Below, one piece after another: positions 9,197-17,746 of a DNA stretch of 64,000 nucleotides. Positions within the stretch are counted from its first letter, which is position 1. Each line of letters starts with the position of its first letter. Below the pieces are notes generated by a model that did no database searches, was not told the DNA's origin, and was given only the letters and a program-made list of their open reading frames with translations. A program made the position numbers and the translations under genes. This DNA is from a bacterium (GTDB lineage Bacteria; Acidobacteriota; Polarisedimenticolia; Polarisedimenticolales; Polarisedimenticolaceae), in NCBI GenBank assembly GCA_024226515.1, contig JAAELQ010000317.1:34708-98707 (forward strand), given 5' to 3'.

Positions 9197-10816
9197 TCAG
9201 TCGGCGCGGAACAGGACGCCGGGGGAAAAGCGTCCGGCCGGGTCCAGTCCGCGCTTGATCTCGCGCATGCGATCCAGCGCCGCGCCGCCGACGAAGCGGC
9301 GCAGCAGCCTCTGTTTCAGCGGGCTGCGCCCGACGCCGTGCTCGGACAGCGGGCAGCCACCCGCCCGCACCGCGGCGTCGGCCAGCTCGAGCAGCGCTTC
9401 CTCACCGGCCTCGACTTCGCCCGCCTCCCGCGCGATCGCGTTGGGGTGCAGGTTGCCGTCGGACAGGTGGCCCCAGATCGCGTAGTCCAGCTCGCGCGCC
9501 TCGAATGCCGCCGTGCAGCGCTCCAGCATCTGCGGAACACGGTCGAACGGCACGATGAAATCACCGCCGACCTTCACCACTCCGGGCGAGGCGACGCGAC
9601 GTCGCGCCAGCAGCTCGTTGACTGCCGTGGGGACCGCCTCGCGCAGCTCCCGCAGCCCGGCCAGCCGCTCGTCGTCCCCGGGAAAGGCGAGCTCCACGTC
9701 GTCGAGTCGCGCGTAGCGCAGCAGAATGTCGAGCAGTTCGGGCAGCGGCCCGTCGACGCGCGAGACGCCGTCCAGATGATCCGCGATCGCCTGCTGCGCC
9801 TCGCTGGACTCGACCGGCCGCGGCAGTTCCACCTCGAACAACACGCCCGCCCGCGCGGCATCCGGAAGATGCAGTCTGAGGCGGCGCGGCACAGCCGCAT
9901 CGCGCAGCAGGGCGAGCGAACGGGCGTCGACCCACTCGATCGAGCGCACGTCGGGCAACGTCGAGTCGGGCTCTTCCCGGGCCCGCGCGGCGGCGGCGCG
10001 CAGATCCGCGGCGAGGTGCAGGGCGGTCCCTGCGTTGTCCAGGAAGACGAAGCCGCTGACGACGGCGGGCGGCAGCGGGACGAGGTCCAGGGTGACCTCC
10101 GTGATCAACCCCAACGTCCCCTCGGAGCCGACGAACAGGTCGACGAGATCCAGCGGGTCCGAGGAGTGGTAGCCCGCGGAGATCTTCTTCAGTGGCGGCA
10201 GCCGGTGATTCGGCACCGGGGCGCGAAGCTCGGCGCCGTCGCTGGCGCGAATTCGGATCGTCTCGCCGGGGCCGAACAGGTGCTCGCCGCGCCGCAGCTC
10301 GAGCAGGTCGCCGTTGTGCAACAACACTCGCAGCGCGCGCACCCACTCGCGCGTGGCTCCGTACTTGAACGAGGACGCCCCTCCGGCGTTGGTCGACACG
10401 GTGCCCCCGAGCATCGCCTCGCGAAACGTCGGCACCGGCGGATAGTAGAGGCCGTGGCCGGCAAGCTCGCGTTCGAGATCGGACAGCCTCGCGCCGGCTC
10501 CCACGCGGACCGAGGCGCGTCCGGCGGCGGACGGCTCCGGCACGGAGATGCCACACATTCGTTCGACGGAGACGACGATCTCGCCGCGCGGGATCGCCCC
10601 TCCGGTCAACGACGAGCGTGCGGCCTGGACCAGCACGGGCCGGCAACCGGTGTCGCGCAGCAGCGCCGAGGCCTGCTCCTCGTCCTCCGGCCGGCAGAGA
10701 CCCGACGCGAATCCCGGGGGCGCGCCCGAGGCGTCCTCGCAGTAGGCGCCACAGACTCCGGGGTCCTCGAGGATCTCCGGCAACGGGGCCGCGGGGAGCT
10801 TTCGGGCATGGATCAC
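9197..10816 (-). CDS. FAD-binding oxidase of the glycolate oxidase GlcD / D-lactate dehydrogenase type
   Basis: An N-terminal PCMH-type FAD domain shows RSSLTGGAIPRGEIVVS, then GGTVSTNAGGASSFKYG and VGSEGTLGLITEVTLDLVP. The C-terminal FAD-linked oxidase domain contains WGHLSDGNLHPNAI and the closing SEHGVGRSPLKQ, where the His is the expected active-site residue. Such enzymes oxidise 2-hydroxyacids (glycolate, D-lactate) and pass electrons to the membrane or a partner subunit. No GlcE or GlcF partner is adjacent. GTG at 10816 is chosen because GAGGA lies five bases upstream; ATG at 10849 would add 11 residues but has no clear ribosome site. The exact substrate is unknown. Confidence 0.85.
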   Translation of the reverse strand: MIHARKLPAAPLPEILEDPGVCGAYCEDASGAPPGFASGLCRPEDEEQASALLRDTGCRPVLVQAARSSLTGGAIPRGEIVVSVERMCGISVPEPSAAGRASVRVGAGARLSDLERELAGHGLYYPPVPTFREAMLGGTVSTNAGGASSFKYGATREWVRALRVLLHNGDLLELRRGEHLFGPGETIRIRASDGAELRAPVPNHRLPPLKKISAGYHSSDPLDLVDLFVGSEGTLGLITEVTLDLVPLPPAVVSGFVFLDNAGTALHLAADLRAAAARAREEPDSTLPDVRSIEWVDARSLALLRDAAVPRRLRLHLPDAARAGVLFEVELPRPVESSEAQQAIADHLDGVSRVDGPLPELLDILLRYARLDDVELAFPGDDERLAGLRELREAVPTAVNELLARRRVASPGVVKVGGDFIVPFDRVPQMLERCTAAFEARELDYAIWGHLSDGNLHPNAIAREAGEVEAGEEALLELADAAVRAGGCPLSEHGVGRSPLKQRLLRRFVGGAALDRMREIKRGLDPAGRFSPGVLFRAD

Positions 10817-10861
10817 GCGTTCCTCGCACGCGGCGTTCCGCGGACCCATTATGACTGCGCC

Positions 10862-11212
10862 CTAGGCGGGGGCGACGATCCGGCGGCGGCCCGCACCGAA
10901 CAGGCGGGCGATCAGCCAGATACCGAAGACGACGAACAGGACCGGCAGCAGCGGGATGAGAACGAGCCCGAACAGCAGGGCCAGCGTACCCAGCAACGCG
11001 CCGGCGACGCTGAGCAGGGCCGAGCCGAGCGCGGCGACCACGCTGAATACGACACTGAACGCGACGGCCAGGATGCGGAACGGCAGCACCACGACGAACA
11101 CCGCGAGCTTGATCAGGCCGGCCAGCAACACCAGCGGCAGCAGCAGCAGGACCAGAACGGCGATACCGAGTCCGACCGCAGAGACGACGATCAAGGTCAG
11201 CAGCTCAGCCAT
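10862..11212 (-). CDS. Small, extremely hydrophobic membrane protein
   Basis: This 116-residue protein is made almost entirely of Leu, Val, Ala, Ile and Phe, with three to four possible membrane helices: LLTLIVVSAVGLGIAVLVLL, an FVVVLPFRILAVAFSVVFSV segment and LALLFGLVLIPLLPVLFVVF. It ends with a basic tail, GAGRRR. A strong GGAGGGGAG site sits before the ATG at 11212, which rejects the longer upstream starts. The stop is 12 bases from the putative first ATG of the downstream FAD oxidase, so the two may be co-transcribed. Family not recognised. Confidence 0.65.
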   Translation of the reverse strand: MAELLTLIVVSAVGLGIAVLVLLLLPLVLLAGLIKLAVFVVVLPFRILAVAFSVVFSVVAALGSALLSVAGALLGTLALLFGLVLIPLLPVLFVVFGIWLIARLFGAGRRRIVAPA

Positions 11213-11351
11213 GGGTCTCCCCTCCCTCGAGTTCGGGCCGCCAACCGCCGGGCCGGAGGCTCTCACCTTGGATCTACGGGAATCCGCGGCGAAGGTTACC
11301 GACCCGGCAATATGGACGGACTCCGGGAGAAGCCGAGCCCATGGGCGCCGC

Positions 11352-12866
11352 TCACACGTCGAACTTGACGCCCTGGGCCAGCGGCATCTCGGCACCCCAG
11401 TTGATCGTGTTCGTCTGGCGTCGCATGTAGATCTTCCACGAGTCCGACCCGGACTCGCGTCCGCCGCCCGTCTCCTTCTCTCCGCCGAAAGCACCGCCGA
11501 TCTCGGCGCCCGAGGTTCCGACGTTGACGTTGGCGATACCGCAGTCGCTGCCGCGGTGCGAGAGGAACGTCTCGGCCTCGATCAGGTTCTGCGTGAAGAT
11601 CGACGACGACAGTCCCTGCGGGACGTCGTTGTGCATCTTCAACGCCTCGTCGAGGTCGTCGTACTCGATGATGTAGAGGATCGGGGCGAACGTCTCCTCC
11701 TGCACGATCTCCATGTCGGCGCGCGCCTTGACCAGCGTCGGCTCGACGAAGTTGCCCGGGCGGTCGAGCTTGCCGCCGCCGTGGAGCACCTCGCCGCCCT
11801 GGGCCGCGACCTGCTCCAGCGCGGCCATCATGTCGCCCACCGCGGCGTCGTCGACCAGCGGACCCATCAGCGTGTTCTCGTCGAGCGCGTCGCCGATCAC
11901 GACGTTGCCGTAGGCCCGGACCAGCTTCTCGGTGAATTCCTTGGCGATCGACTTGTGCAGCAGCAGGCGGCGCGTGGACGTGCAGCGCTGACCGGCCGTG
12001 CCGACCGCACCGAACAGCACCGCGCGCAGCGCGAGGTCCAGGTTGGCGTGCTCGCTGACGATCACGGCGTTGTTGCCGCCCAGCTCGAGCAGCGTGCGGG
12101 CGAGGCGCTCGCCGACGACCGTCGCGATGCGCCGACCCATGCGGCACGAGCCGGTGGCGGAGATCAACGGTAGGCGGCGATCGGCGAGCATGCGCTCGCC
12201 GACCTCGGCGCCGCGGCCGATGACGAGGTTGAAGATCCCGCTCAGGCCGTTGCGCTCCATCACGCGGTTGGCGATGTTCTGCACGGCGACCGCGGTCAGC
12301 GGAGTCTTCGACGACGGCTTCCACACCATCGTGTCGCCGCAGACGGCGGCGATCGCGACGTTCCAGGCCCAGACGGCGACCGGGAAGTTGAACGCGGTGA
12401 CGATGCCGATCACGCCCAGCGGGTGCCACTGCTCGTACATGCGATGCTGGCCGCGCTCGGAGTGCATGCTCAGACCGTAGAGCTGGCGCGAGAGTCCGAC
12501 CGCGAAGTCGCAGATGTCGATCATCTCCTGGACCTCTCCGAGTCCCTCGGTCAGGACCTTGCCCATCTCGAGCGAGACGAGCCGCCCCAGTGCGTCCTTG
12601 TTCGCGCGCAGCTCGTCGCCGAGCTGGCGCACGATCTCTCCGCGCTGCGGCGCGGGCATCATGCGCCAGGTCTCGAACGCGGCCGTCGCCTGCTGCATGA
12701 CCTTCTCGTAGTCCTCGGCCTCCGCCTGTTTGACGCGGGCGATCGGCTCGCCGTTCGACGGGTTGAGCGACACCAGCTCCTTGCCGGAGGTCTCGAGCCA
12801 GGTTCCGGTGCAGGCGCCGTGGTTGGTGGATTCGAGACCGAGCTTTTGCAACAGGTCAGCGGACAT
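11352..12866 (-). CDS. amaB: Aldehyde dehydrogenase, ALDH7/antiquitin type (probable aminoadipate-semialdehyde dehydrogenase)
   Basis: The 504-residue protein carries the ALDH7-specific motif ELGGNNAVIV in place of the usual ELGGK, with HPLGVIGIVTAFNFPVAVWA at the cofactor entrance and the catalytic cysteine in GQRCTSTRRL. ALDH7 members oxidise alpha-aminoadipate semialdehyde (in equilibrium with piperideine-6-carboxylate) in lysine breakdown, using NAD(P)+. The start is ATG at 12866 with AGGAG seven bases upstream; an adjacent GTG codon just before it is possible. No other lysine catabolic genes are visible, so substrate choice is by family only. Confidence 0.88.
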   Translation of the reverse strand: MSADLLQKLGLESTNHGACTGTWLETSGKELVSLNPSNGEPIARVKQAEAEDYEKVMQQATAAFETWRMMPAPQRGEIVRQLGDELRANKDALGRLVSLEMGKVLTEGLGEVQEMIDICDFAVGLSRQLYGLSMHSERGQHRMYEQWHPLGVIGIVTAFNFPVAVWAWNVAIAAVCGDTMVWKPSSKTPLTAVAVQNIANRVMERNGLSGIFNLVIGRGAEVGERMLADRRLPLISATGSCRMGRRIATVVGERLARTLLELGGNNAVIVSEHANLDLALRAVLFGAVGTAGQRCTSTRRLLLHKSIAKEFTEKLVRAYGNVVIGDALDENTLMGPLVDDAAVGDMMAALEQVAAQGGEVLHGGGKLDRPGNFVEPTLVKARADMEIVQEETFAPILYIIEYDDLDEALKMHNDVPQGLSSSIFTQNLIEAETFLSHRGSDCGIANVNVGTSGAEIGGAFGGEKETGGGRESGSDSWKIYMRRQTNTINWGAEMPLAQGVKFDV

Positions 12867-12978
12867 CACGAGTCTCCTGGGGCGAACACCTGCTCGCCGT
12901 GCGTGGGCAGGTCGCCGTACTTTCTGTTCGTCAAGAAAACGCGGTTGGAACGGGCATTCTAACAGAGGAAACCAAACG

Positions 12979-14034
12979 CTACAGCTTGGCCGGAGGCAGC
13001 AGGTAGCGCACCCGCCCCTCCGTCTCGGCGGTCAGGCCGGGAGCGAATCTCAACCGCTCCTCGAGCGACCCCGAGGCCAGCAATTCGGGCCCCCGATCGC
13101 CGCGCACCAGCAGCACCGCCTCGACGCGCCGCGAGCGCGTGAGCAGGTCCGCCCCGCGATGCGAGCCGGCGACCAGCAGCGCCGTCGCGACCGCGTCGGC
13201 GTCCGCCGCGCTGTCGGCCACGGCGACCGCGACCAGCACGTCGCTCGCCGCCGGCCGCCCCGTCGCCGGGTCGAGGACGACGGGGCACGCGGCACCGGCG
13301 TCGCGCACCCCGCTGGAGGCGATCCCCCGGTTGGCGACCAGCAACCCGAGCCAGTCGTCGGTCGCGGTCCCGCGCGGGTCGGCCAGCTCCACCCAGTGCC
13401 CGAGCTCGTCGGGGGGCCAGCCCCAGGCGTAGGCGTTGCCGCCGAGCCTCAGCACCCCCCCGTGGTTGCCCGTGCGCGTGAAGGCGCGCGCGGCGGCGTC
13501 CAGAGCGAAGCCCTTCGACACGCCCCCGAGGTCGAGCGACATGCCGGGTGCGAGGAAGTGCACCGTGCGCACCTCCTCGGCGATCGCCACCTCGGCCCAG
13601 CCGACGCGCCCCAGCGCCGCCTCGATCGCGGCCGCATCGGGCGCCCCTCCCGTGGAGTCCCGCCACAGCGCGGTCAGCGGCGCGACGGTGGGGTCGAAGG
13701 CCCCCCGGCTGGCGCGGGCCCAGTCCAGCGCCAGCAGCGCCATGCGAAACAGGTCCCGGTCCTCCACGCGGTAGTGGCCGGCGCCGGCCTCGACATTCAG
13801 CCGCGCCAGCTCCCCGTCCGCGTCGCCGGGATCCACGAGCGCCTCGACCTTCTCGATCGCTTCGCGGAACTCCTCGAGCGCCAGATCGGCGTCTCGTTCG
13901 GTGATGGTGTAGATCTCGGCCTCCGCCCGATCCCCCATCGCCGCCCATCCGGAACTGCGGTGCACCGGGTCCGGGCAGCCCGTGCCCAGCAGGACCAGGG
14001 TCGAGACCCCGACGATCAGCGTAGCTCTGGGCAC
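12979..14034 (-). CDS. apbE: FAD:protein FMN transferase, lipoprotein form
   Basis: The 351-residue protein starts with a lipoprotein signal (hydrophobic LIVGVSTLVLLGTGC, with Cys at the lipobox end), placing it on the periplasmic side of a membrane. The ApbE core is evident: EEFREAIEKVEALVD near the start, MSLDLGGVSKGFALDAAAR as the flavin-binding signature, and the magnesium-site region DAVATALLVAGSHRG near the C-terminus. ApbE attaches FMN to threonine of periplasmic flavoproteins such as NqrC/RnfG. No target flavoprotein is in the window. GTG start, with GAGGAGG six bases upstream. It is divergent from kgd. Confidence 0.9.
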   Translation of the reverse strand: MPRATLIVGVSTLVLLGTGCPDPVHRSSGWAAMGDRAEAEIYTITERDADLALEEFREAIEKVEALVDPGDADGELARLNVEAGAGHYRVEDRDLFRMALLALDWARASRGAFDPTVAPLTALWRDSTGGAPDAAAIEAALGRVGWAEVAIAEEVRTVHFLAPGMSLDLGGVSKGFALDAAARAFTRTGNHGGVLRLGGNAYAWGWPPDELGHWVELADPRGTATDDWLGLLVANRGIASSGVRDAGAACPVVLDPATGRPAASDVLVAVAVADSAADADAVATALLVAGSHRGADLLTRSRRVEAVLLVRGDRGPELLASGSLEERLRFAPGLTAETEGRVRYLLPPAKL

Positions 14035-14116
14035 ACCGCACCTCCTCGGGCATTGTAGCCACGGAATCGCTCGATTCGATTGCCCCGGTCATGTGCCGGA
14101 GCTAGGATTGCCTTTC

Positions 14117-17100
14117 ATGGCCAAGTTCGGACACAACCTGGGGTACATCGACGAGCTGTTCCGCCGCTTCCAGGCGAACCCGCAGGCCGTCTCGGAGGCG
14201 TGGCGCGAGTTCTTCAAGGACTATCGCCCCGACCCCGCGACCGAGCCGCCGCGCCCGGCGCCCGCGGAGTCGAAGCCGGCCGGGCCGGCGCCCGCACCGC
14301 CGGCGGCCGCCAACGCCCGCCCACTGCGCGGCATCGCGGCCAAGATCGTCGAGAACATGGCGGCCAGCATCGAGGTGCCGACCGCGACCTCGGTGCGCAC
14401 GATCCCGGTCAAGATGCTGGAAGAGAACCGGCGCGTGGCCAACCTGCACCAGCAGAACGTCGCCGGCCCCAAGATCTCGTTCACCCACCTCATCGCCTGG
14501 GCCATCGTCCAGTCGCTGAAGCAGCATCCGGGCATGAACGTCGCCTACGCCGAGATCGACGGGAAGCCGCACGTCGTGCCGCGCGACGAGATCCGCCTCG
14601 GTCTGGCCATCGACGTCTCGAAGAACGGCGAGCGCGTACTCCTCGTGCCGAACATCAAGCACGCCGAACAGCTCGACTTCCCGGCGCTCGTCGCGGCGTA
14701 CGACGACCTCGTGCTGCGCGCGCGCAACAACGAGCTGACCCTCGAGGACTACGAGGGGACGACGGTGACGTTGACCAACCCCGGGATGCTGGGCACCGCG
14801 CTGTCGGTGCCGCGCCTGATGCAGGGCCAGGGCGCGATCATCGGCGTCGGCGCGATCAGCTATCCGGGCGAGTACTCCGGCATGGCCCCGGAGATGATCT
14901 CGCAGCTCGGCATCTCGCGCGTGATGTCGGTCACCAGCACGTACGACCACCGCGTGATCCAGGGCGCCGAGTCCGGCCGCTTCCTGGCGACGCTGGACAA
15001 GTTGCTACAGGGCGAGCAGGACACGTTCGCCCGCATCTTCGGCGAGATCGGCGTCCCGCAAGAGCCGCTGCGCTGGGCGGGTGACCGCAATCCGCCGATC
15101 CTGGGCGGGGCGAACAACGCGGAGGCGATCGCCAAACAGGCCGGCGTCCTGCAGTTGATCCGCTGCTACCGCGTGCGCGGCCATCTGTGGGCCGACCTCA
15201 ACCCGTTGGGCTACGAGCCCGAGCCGAACCCCGAGCTCGAGCTGTCGACCTACGGGCTGTCGGTGTGGGACCTCGACCGCGAGTTCGTCGCCGGCAACCT
15301 GGGCGGCGAGCGCGGGATGCTGCGCCTGCGCGACATCCTCGAGACGCTGCAGCGCACCTACTGCCATCACATCGCCGTCGAGTACATGCACATCCCCGAC
15401 TCCGAGTCACGACACTGGCTGCAGGAGCGACTCGAGTCCCCGTCCGCGACCGAACCGCTTCCACGCGAGATGCAGGTCGAGATCCTCAAGAAGCTCAACG
15501 CCGCCGAGGCGTTCGAGACCTTCCTGCACACGAGCTATGTCGGACAGAAGAGATTCTCGCTGGAAGGCGCCGAGACGCTGATCCCGATGCTGCACTTCCT
15601 GCTGGCCGACGCTGCTGAAGCCGAGATCGATGCGGCCGTCATCGGCATGGCGCACCGCGGTCGGCTCAACGTGCTGGCGCACGTGGTCGGGAAGTCGTAC
15701 GGGCAGATCTTCCGCGAGTTCGAGGGCATCGACCCGCGCACCGCGCTCGGCTCGGGCGACGTGAAGTACCACCTCGGCGCGAGCGGCCGTTTCACCTCCG
15801 CCGACGGCAAGATCGTCGACGTCGAGGTCGCGTCGAATCCGAGCCATCTCGAGGCGGTCAATCCGGTCGTCGAGGGGATGGTACGAGCGCGCCAGGACAG
15901 GAGAAACGACGCCGACCGCAGCAGCGTGCTGCCTCTGCTGCTGCACGGCGACGCCGCGTTCGCGGGGCAGGGCGTCGTCGCCGAGACGCTGAACCTCTCG
16001 CAGCTTCAGGGCTACCGCACGGGCGGCACCGTGCACGTCGTGATCAACAACCAGATCGGATTCACCACTGGCCCGAAGGACGCGCGCTCTTCGACCTACG
16101 CCACCGACGTGGCGAAGATGGTCCGCGCGCCGATCTTCCACGTCAACGGCGACCAGCCCGAGGAGGCGGTGCGCGTCATCCGTCACGCACTGGCCTTCCG
16201 CCAGGCGTTCCAGCGGGACGTCGTCGTCGACCTCGTCTGCTACCGGCGCTGGGGCCACAACGAGGCGGACGACCCTTCCTACACGCACCCACTGCTGTAC
16301 GACAAGATTCGCGAGCACCGCTCGGTGCGCAAGCTGTACACCGAACAGCTGCTGCGCCGCGGCGACTTCGACGTCGAGACCGCCGAGAACGCGCTCGAGG
16401 ACTACCGGCGTCGGCTGCGCGAGGTGCACGACGAGGTCCGGCAGGCCCGGCAAGAGGGCCAGCCCGAGCCGGCGCGTCGCGAGCTGGAGGCCGTCGAGGG
16501 CGTCGCGCGGCCGCATCGCGACAGCGGCGTGCCGCTCGACAGCCTGCGGCGCGTGCTCGCCGGACTCGAACGGCGCCCGGACGGGTTCGAGGCGCACAAG
16601 AAGCTGGCGCGCCAGCTCGCGCACCGGACCGACCGCTTCGAGGAGGGACGGATCGACTGGGCGCTGGCCGAGGCACTGGCCTTCGGCTCGCTCGTGTACG
16701 ACGGGTGCGAGGTACGCCTTTCGGGTGAGGACAGCGGCCGCGGGACGTTCAGCCAGCGCCACGCGGTGCTGTATGACCATCGCAACGCACAGACCTTCTG
16801 TCCGTTGGCGGAATTGCCGGACGCCGGCGGCAAGTTCCAGGTGTTCGACAGCCTGCTGTCGGAGTTCGCCGTGCTCGGCTTCGAGTACGGGTACAGCGTG
16901 GAGCACCCCGAGGCGCTCGTGCTGTGGGAGGCGCAGTTCGGCGACTTCGCCAACGGCGCGCAGGTGATCATCGACCAGTTCCTCGTCTGCTCGGAGCAGA
17001 AGTGGGGCCAGAAGAGCAGTCTCGTCCTGTTGCTGCCTCACGGCTACGAGGGCCAGGGGCCCGAGCACTCGACCGCGCGGCTGGAACGCTTCCTGCAACT

Positions 17101-17731
17101 CGCCGCGCGCGGCAATATCCAGATCGCTTCACCCAGCACTCCGGCGCAGTACTTCCATCTGCTACGCAGCCAGACGCTGCAGGACGTCCGCCGGCCGCTG
17201 GTGGTGATGACGCCGAAGAGCCTGTTACGCCTGCCGGCATGCGTCTCACAGCCCGACGAGTTGACGCAGGGCTGCTTCGAGGTTCTGCGCCGCGATCCGC
17301 GCATCGAGGCGGAGCGGCCGTTGCGCCGCCTCGTGCTGTGCAGCGGCAAGCTGTTCTACGACCTCGACGCGGAGCGCAACAAACGCGAGATCGACGACGT
17401 GGCGATCTGCTGCGTCGAGCAGTTGTACCCGTTCCCCGGGGCGTCGCTGGCCGGACTGTTCGAGAAGCTGTCCGACGTCAAGGACATCGTCTGGGCACAG
17501 GAAGAATCGCGCAACATGGGCGCGTGGAGCTTCTTCGAGGATCGCGCGCGCTCGTACCTGGCCGAAGGTCAGACGCTGCGCTACGTCGGCAGGCCGCGCA
17601 GCGCCAGTCCGGCAACCGGGTCGGCCAAACGGCACGCCATCGAGCAAGAGGCGATCGTGCAGGAGGCGTTGCTCGACGCTCCGACTCCCGCGGCGCCGCG
17701 CCGGCGGACGGCCGCCGCGAAACGCGGCTAG
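14117..17731 (+). CDS. kgd: Multifunctional 2-oxoglutarate dehydrogenase E1 with fused E2 catalytic domain (Kgd type)
   Basis: The 1204-residue protein fuses three parts. There is an E1-type N-terminal segment (IDELFRRFQANPQAVSEAW, 11-29), then a Pro/Ala linker (about 36-66), then an E2 succinyltransferase catalytic domain without lipoyl domain (about 67-330, catalytic STYDHRVIQG with His at about 278). The thiamine-dependent 2-oxoglutarate dehydrogenase E1 follows: MAHRGRLNVL at about 511, GDAAFAGQGVVAETLNL at about 610 and NNQIGFTT at about 643. This is the layout of mycobacterial Kgd/OdhA, which shares E2 and E3 with pyruvate dehydrogenase. It links 2-oxoglutarate to succinyl-CoA in the TCA cycle. 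ATG at 14117 starts the conserved N-terminus. Length is close to the family's 1200-1260. Confidence 0.94.
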   Translation: MAKFGHNLGYIDELFRRFQANPQAVSEAWREFFKDYRPDPATEPPRPAPAESKPAGPAPAPPAAANARPLRGIAAKIVENMAASIEVPTATSVRTIPVKMLEENRRVANLHQQNVAGPKISFTHLIAWAIVQSLKQHPGMNVAYAEIDGKPHVVPRDEIRLGLAIDVSKNGERVLLVPNIKHAEQLDFPALVAAYDDLVLRARNNELTLEDYEGTTVTLTNPGMLGTALSVPRLMQGQGAIIGVGAISYPGEYSGMAPEMISQLGISRVMSVTSTYDHRVIQGAESGRFLATLDKLLQGEQDTFARIFGEIGVPQEPLRWAGDRNPPILGGANNAEAIAKQAGVLQLIRCYRVRGHLWADLNPLGYEPEPNPELELSTYGLSVWDLDREFVAGNLGGERGMLRLRDILETLQRTYCHHIAVEYMHIPDSESRHWLQERLESPSATEPLPREMQVEILKKLNAAEAFETFLHTSYVGQKRFSLEGAETLIPMLHFLLADAAEAEIDAAVIGMAHRGRLNVLAHVVGKSYGQIFREFEGIDPRTALGSGDVKYHLGASGRFTSADGKIVDVEVASNPSHLEAVNPVVEGMVRARQDRRNDADRSSVLPLLLHGDAAFAGQGVVAETLNLSQLQGYRTGGTVHVVINNQIGFTTGPKDARSSTYATDVAKMVRAPIFHVNGDQPEEAVRVIRHALAFRQAFQRDVVVDLVCYRRWGHNEADDPSYTHPLLYDKIREHRSVRKLYTEQLLRRGDFDVETAENALEDYRRRLREVHDEVRQARQEGQPEPARRELEAVEGVARPHRDSGVPLDSLRRVLAGLERRPDGFEAHKKLARQLAHRTDRFEEGRIDWALAEALAFGSLVYDGCEVRLSGEDSGRGTFSQRHAVLYDHRNAQTFCPLAELPDAGGKFQVFDSLLSEFAVLGFEYGYSVEHPEALVLWEAQFGDFANGAQVIIDQFLVCSEQKWGQKSSLVLLLPHGYEGQGPEHSTARLERFLQLAARGNIQIASPSTPAQYFHLLRSQTLQDVRRPLVVMTPKSLLRLPACVSQPDELTQGCFEVLRRDPRIEAERPLRRLVLCSGKLFYDLDAERNKREIDDVAICCVEQLYPFPGASLAGLFEKLSDVKDIVWAQEESRNMGAWSFFEDRARSYLAEGQTLRYVGRPRSASPATGSAKRHAIEQEAIVQEALLDAPTPAAPRRRTAAAKRG

Positions 17732-17746
17732 CGCGCCCTCACGAAC

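Noticed and set aside
7298..11368. A 1356-residue open frame on the plus strand
   Set aside because: It is antisense to the permease, FAD oxidase and small membrane protein genes, all with clear motifs. Its product is Arg/Gln/His-rich with no family features, as expected for an open antisense frame in high-GC DNA.
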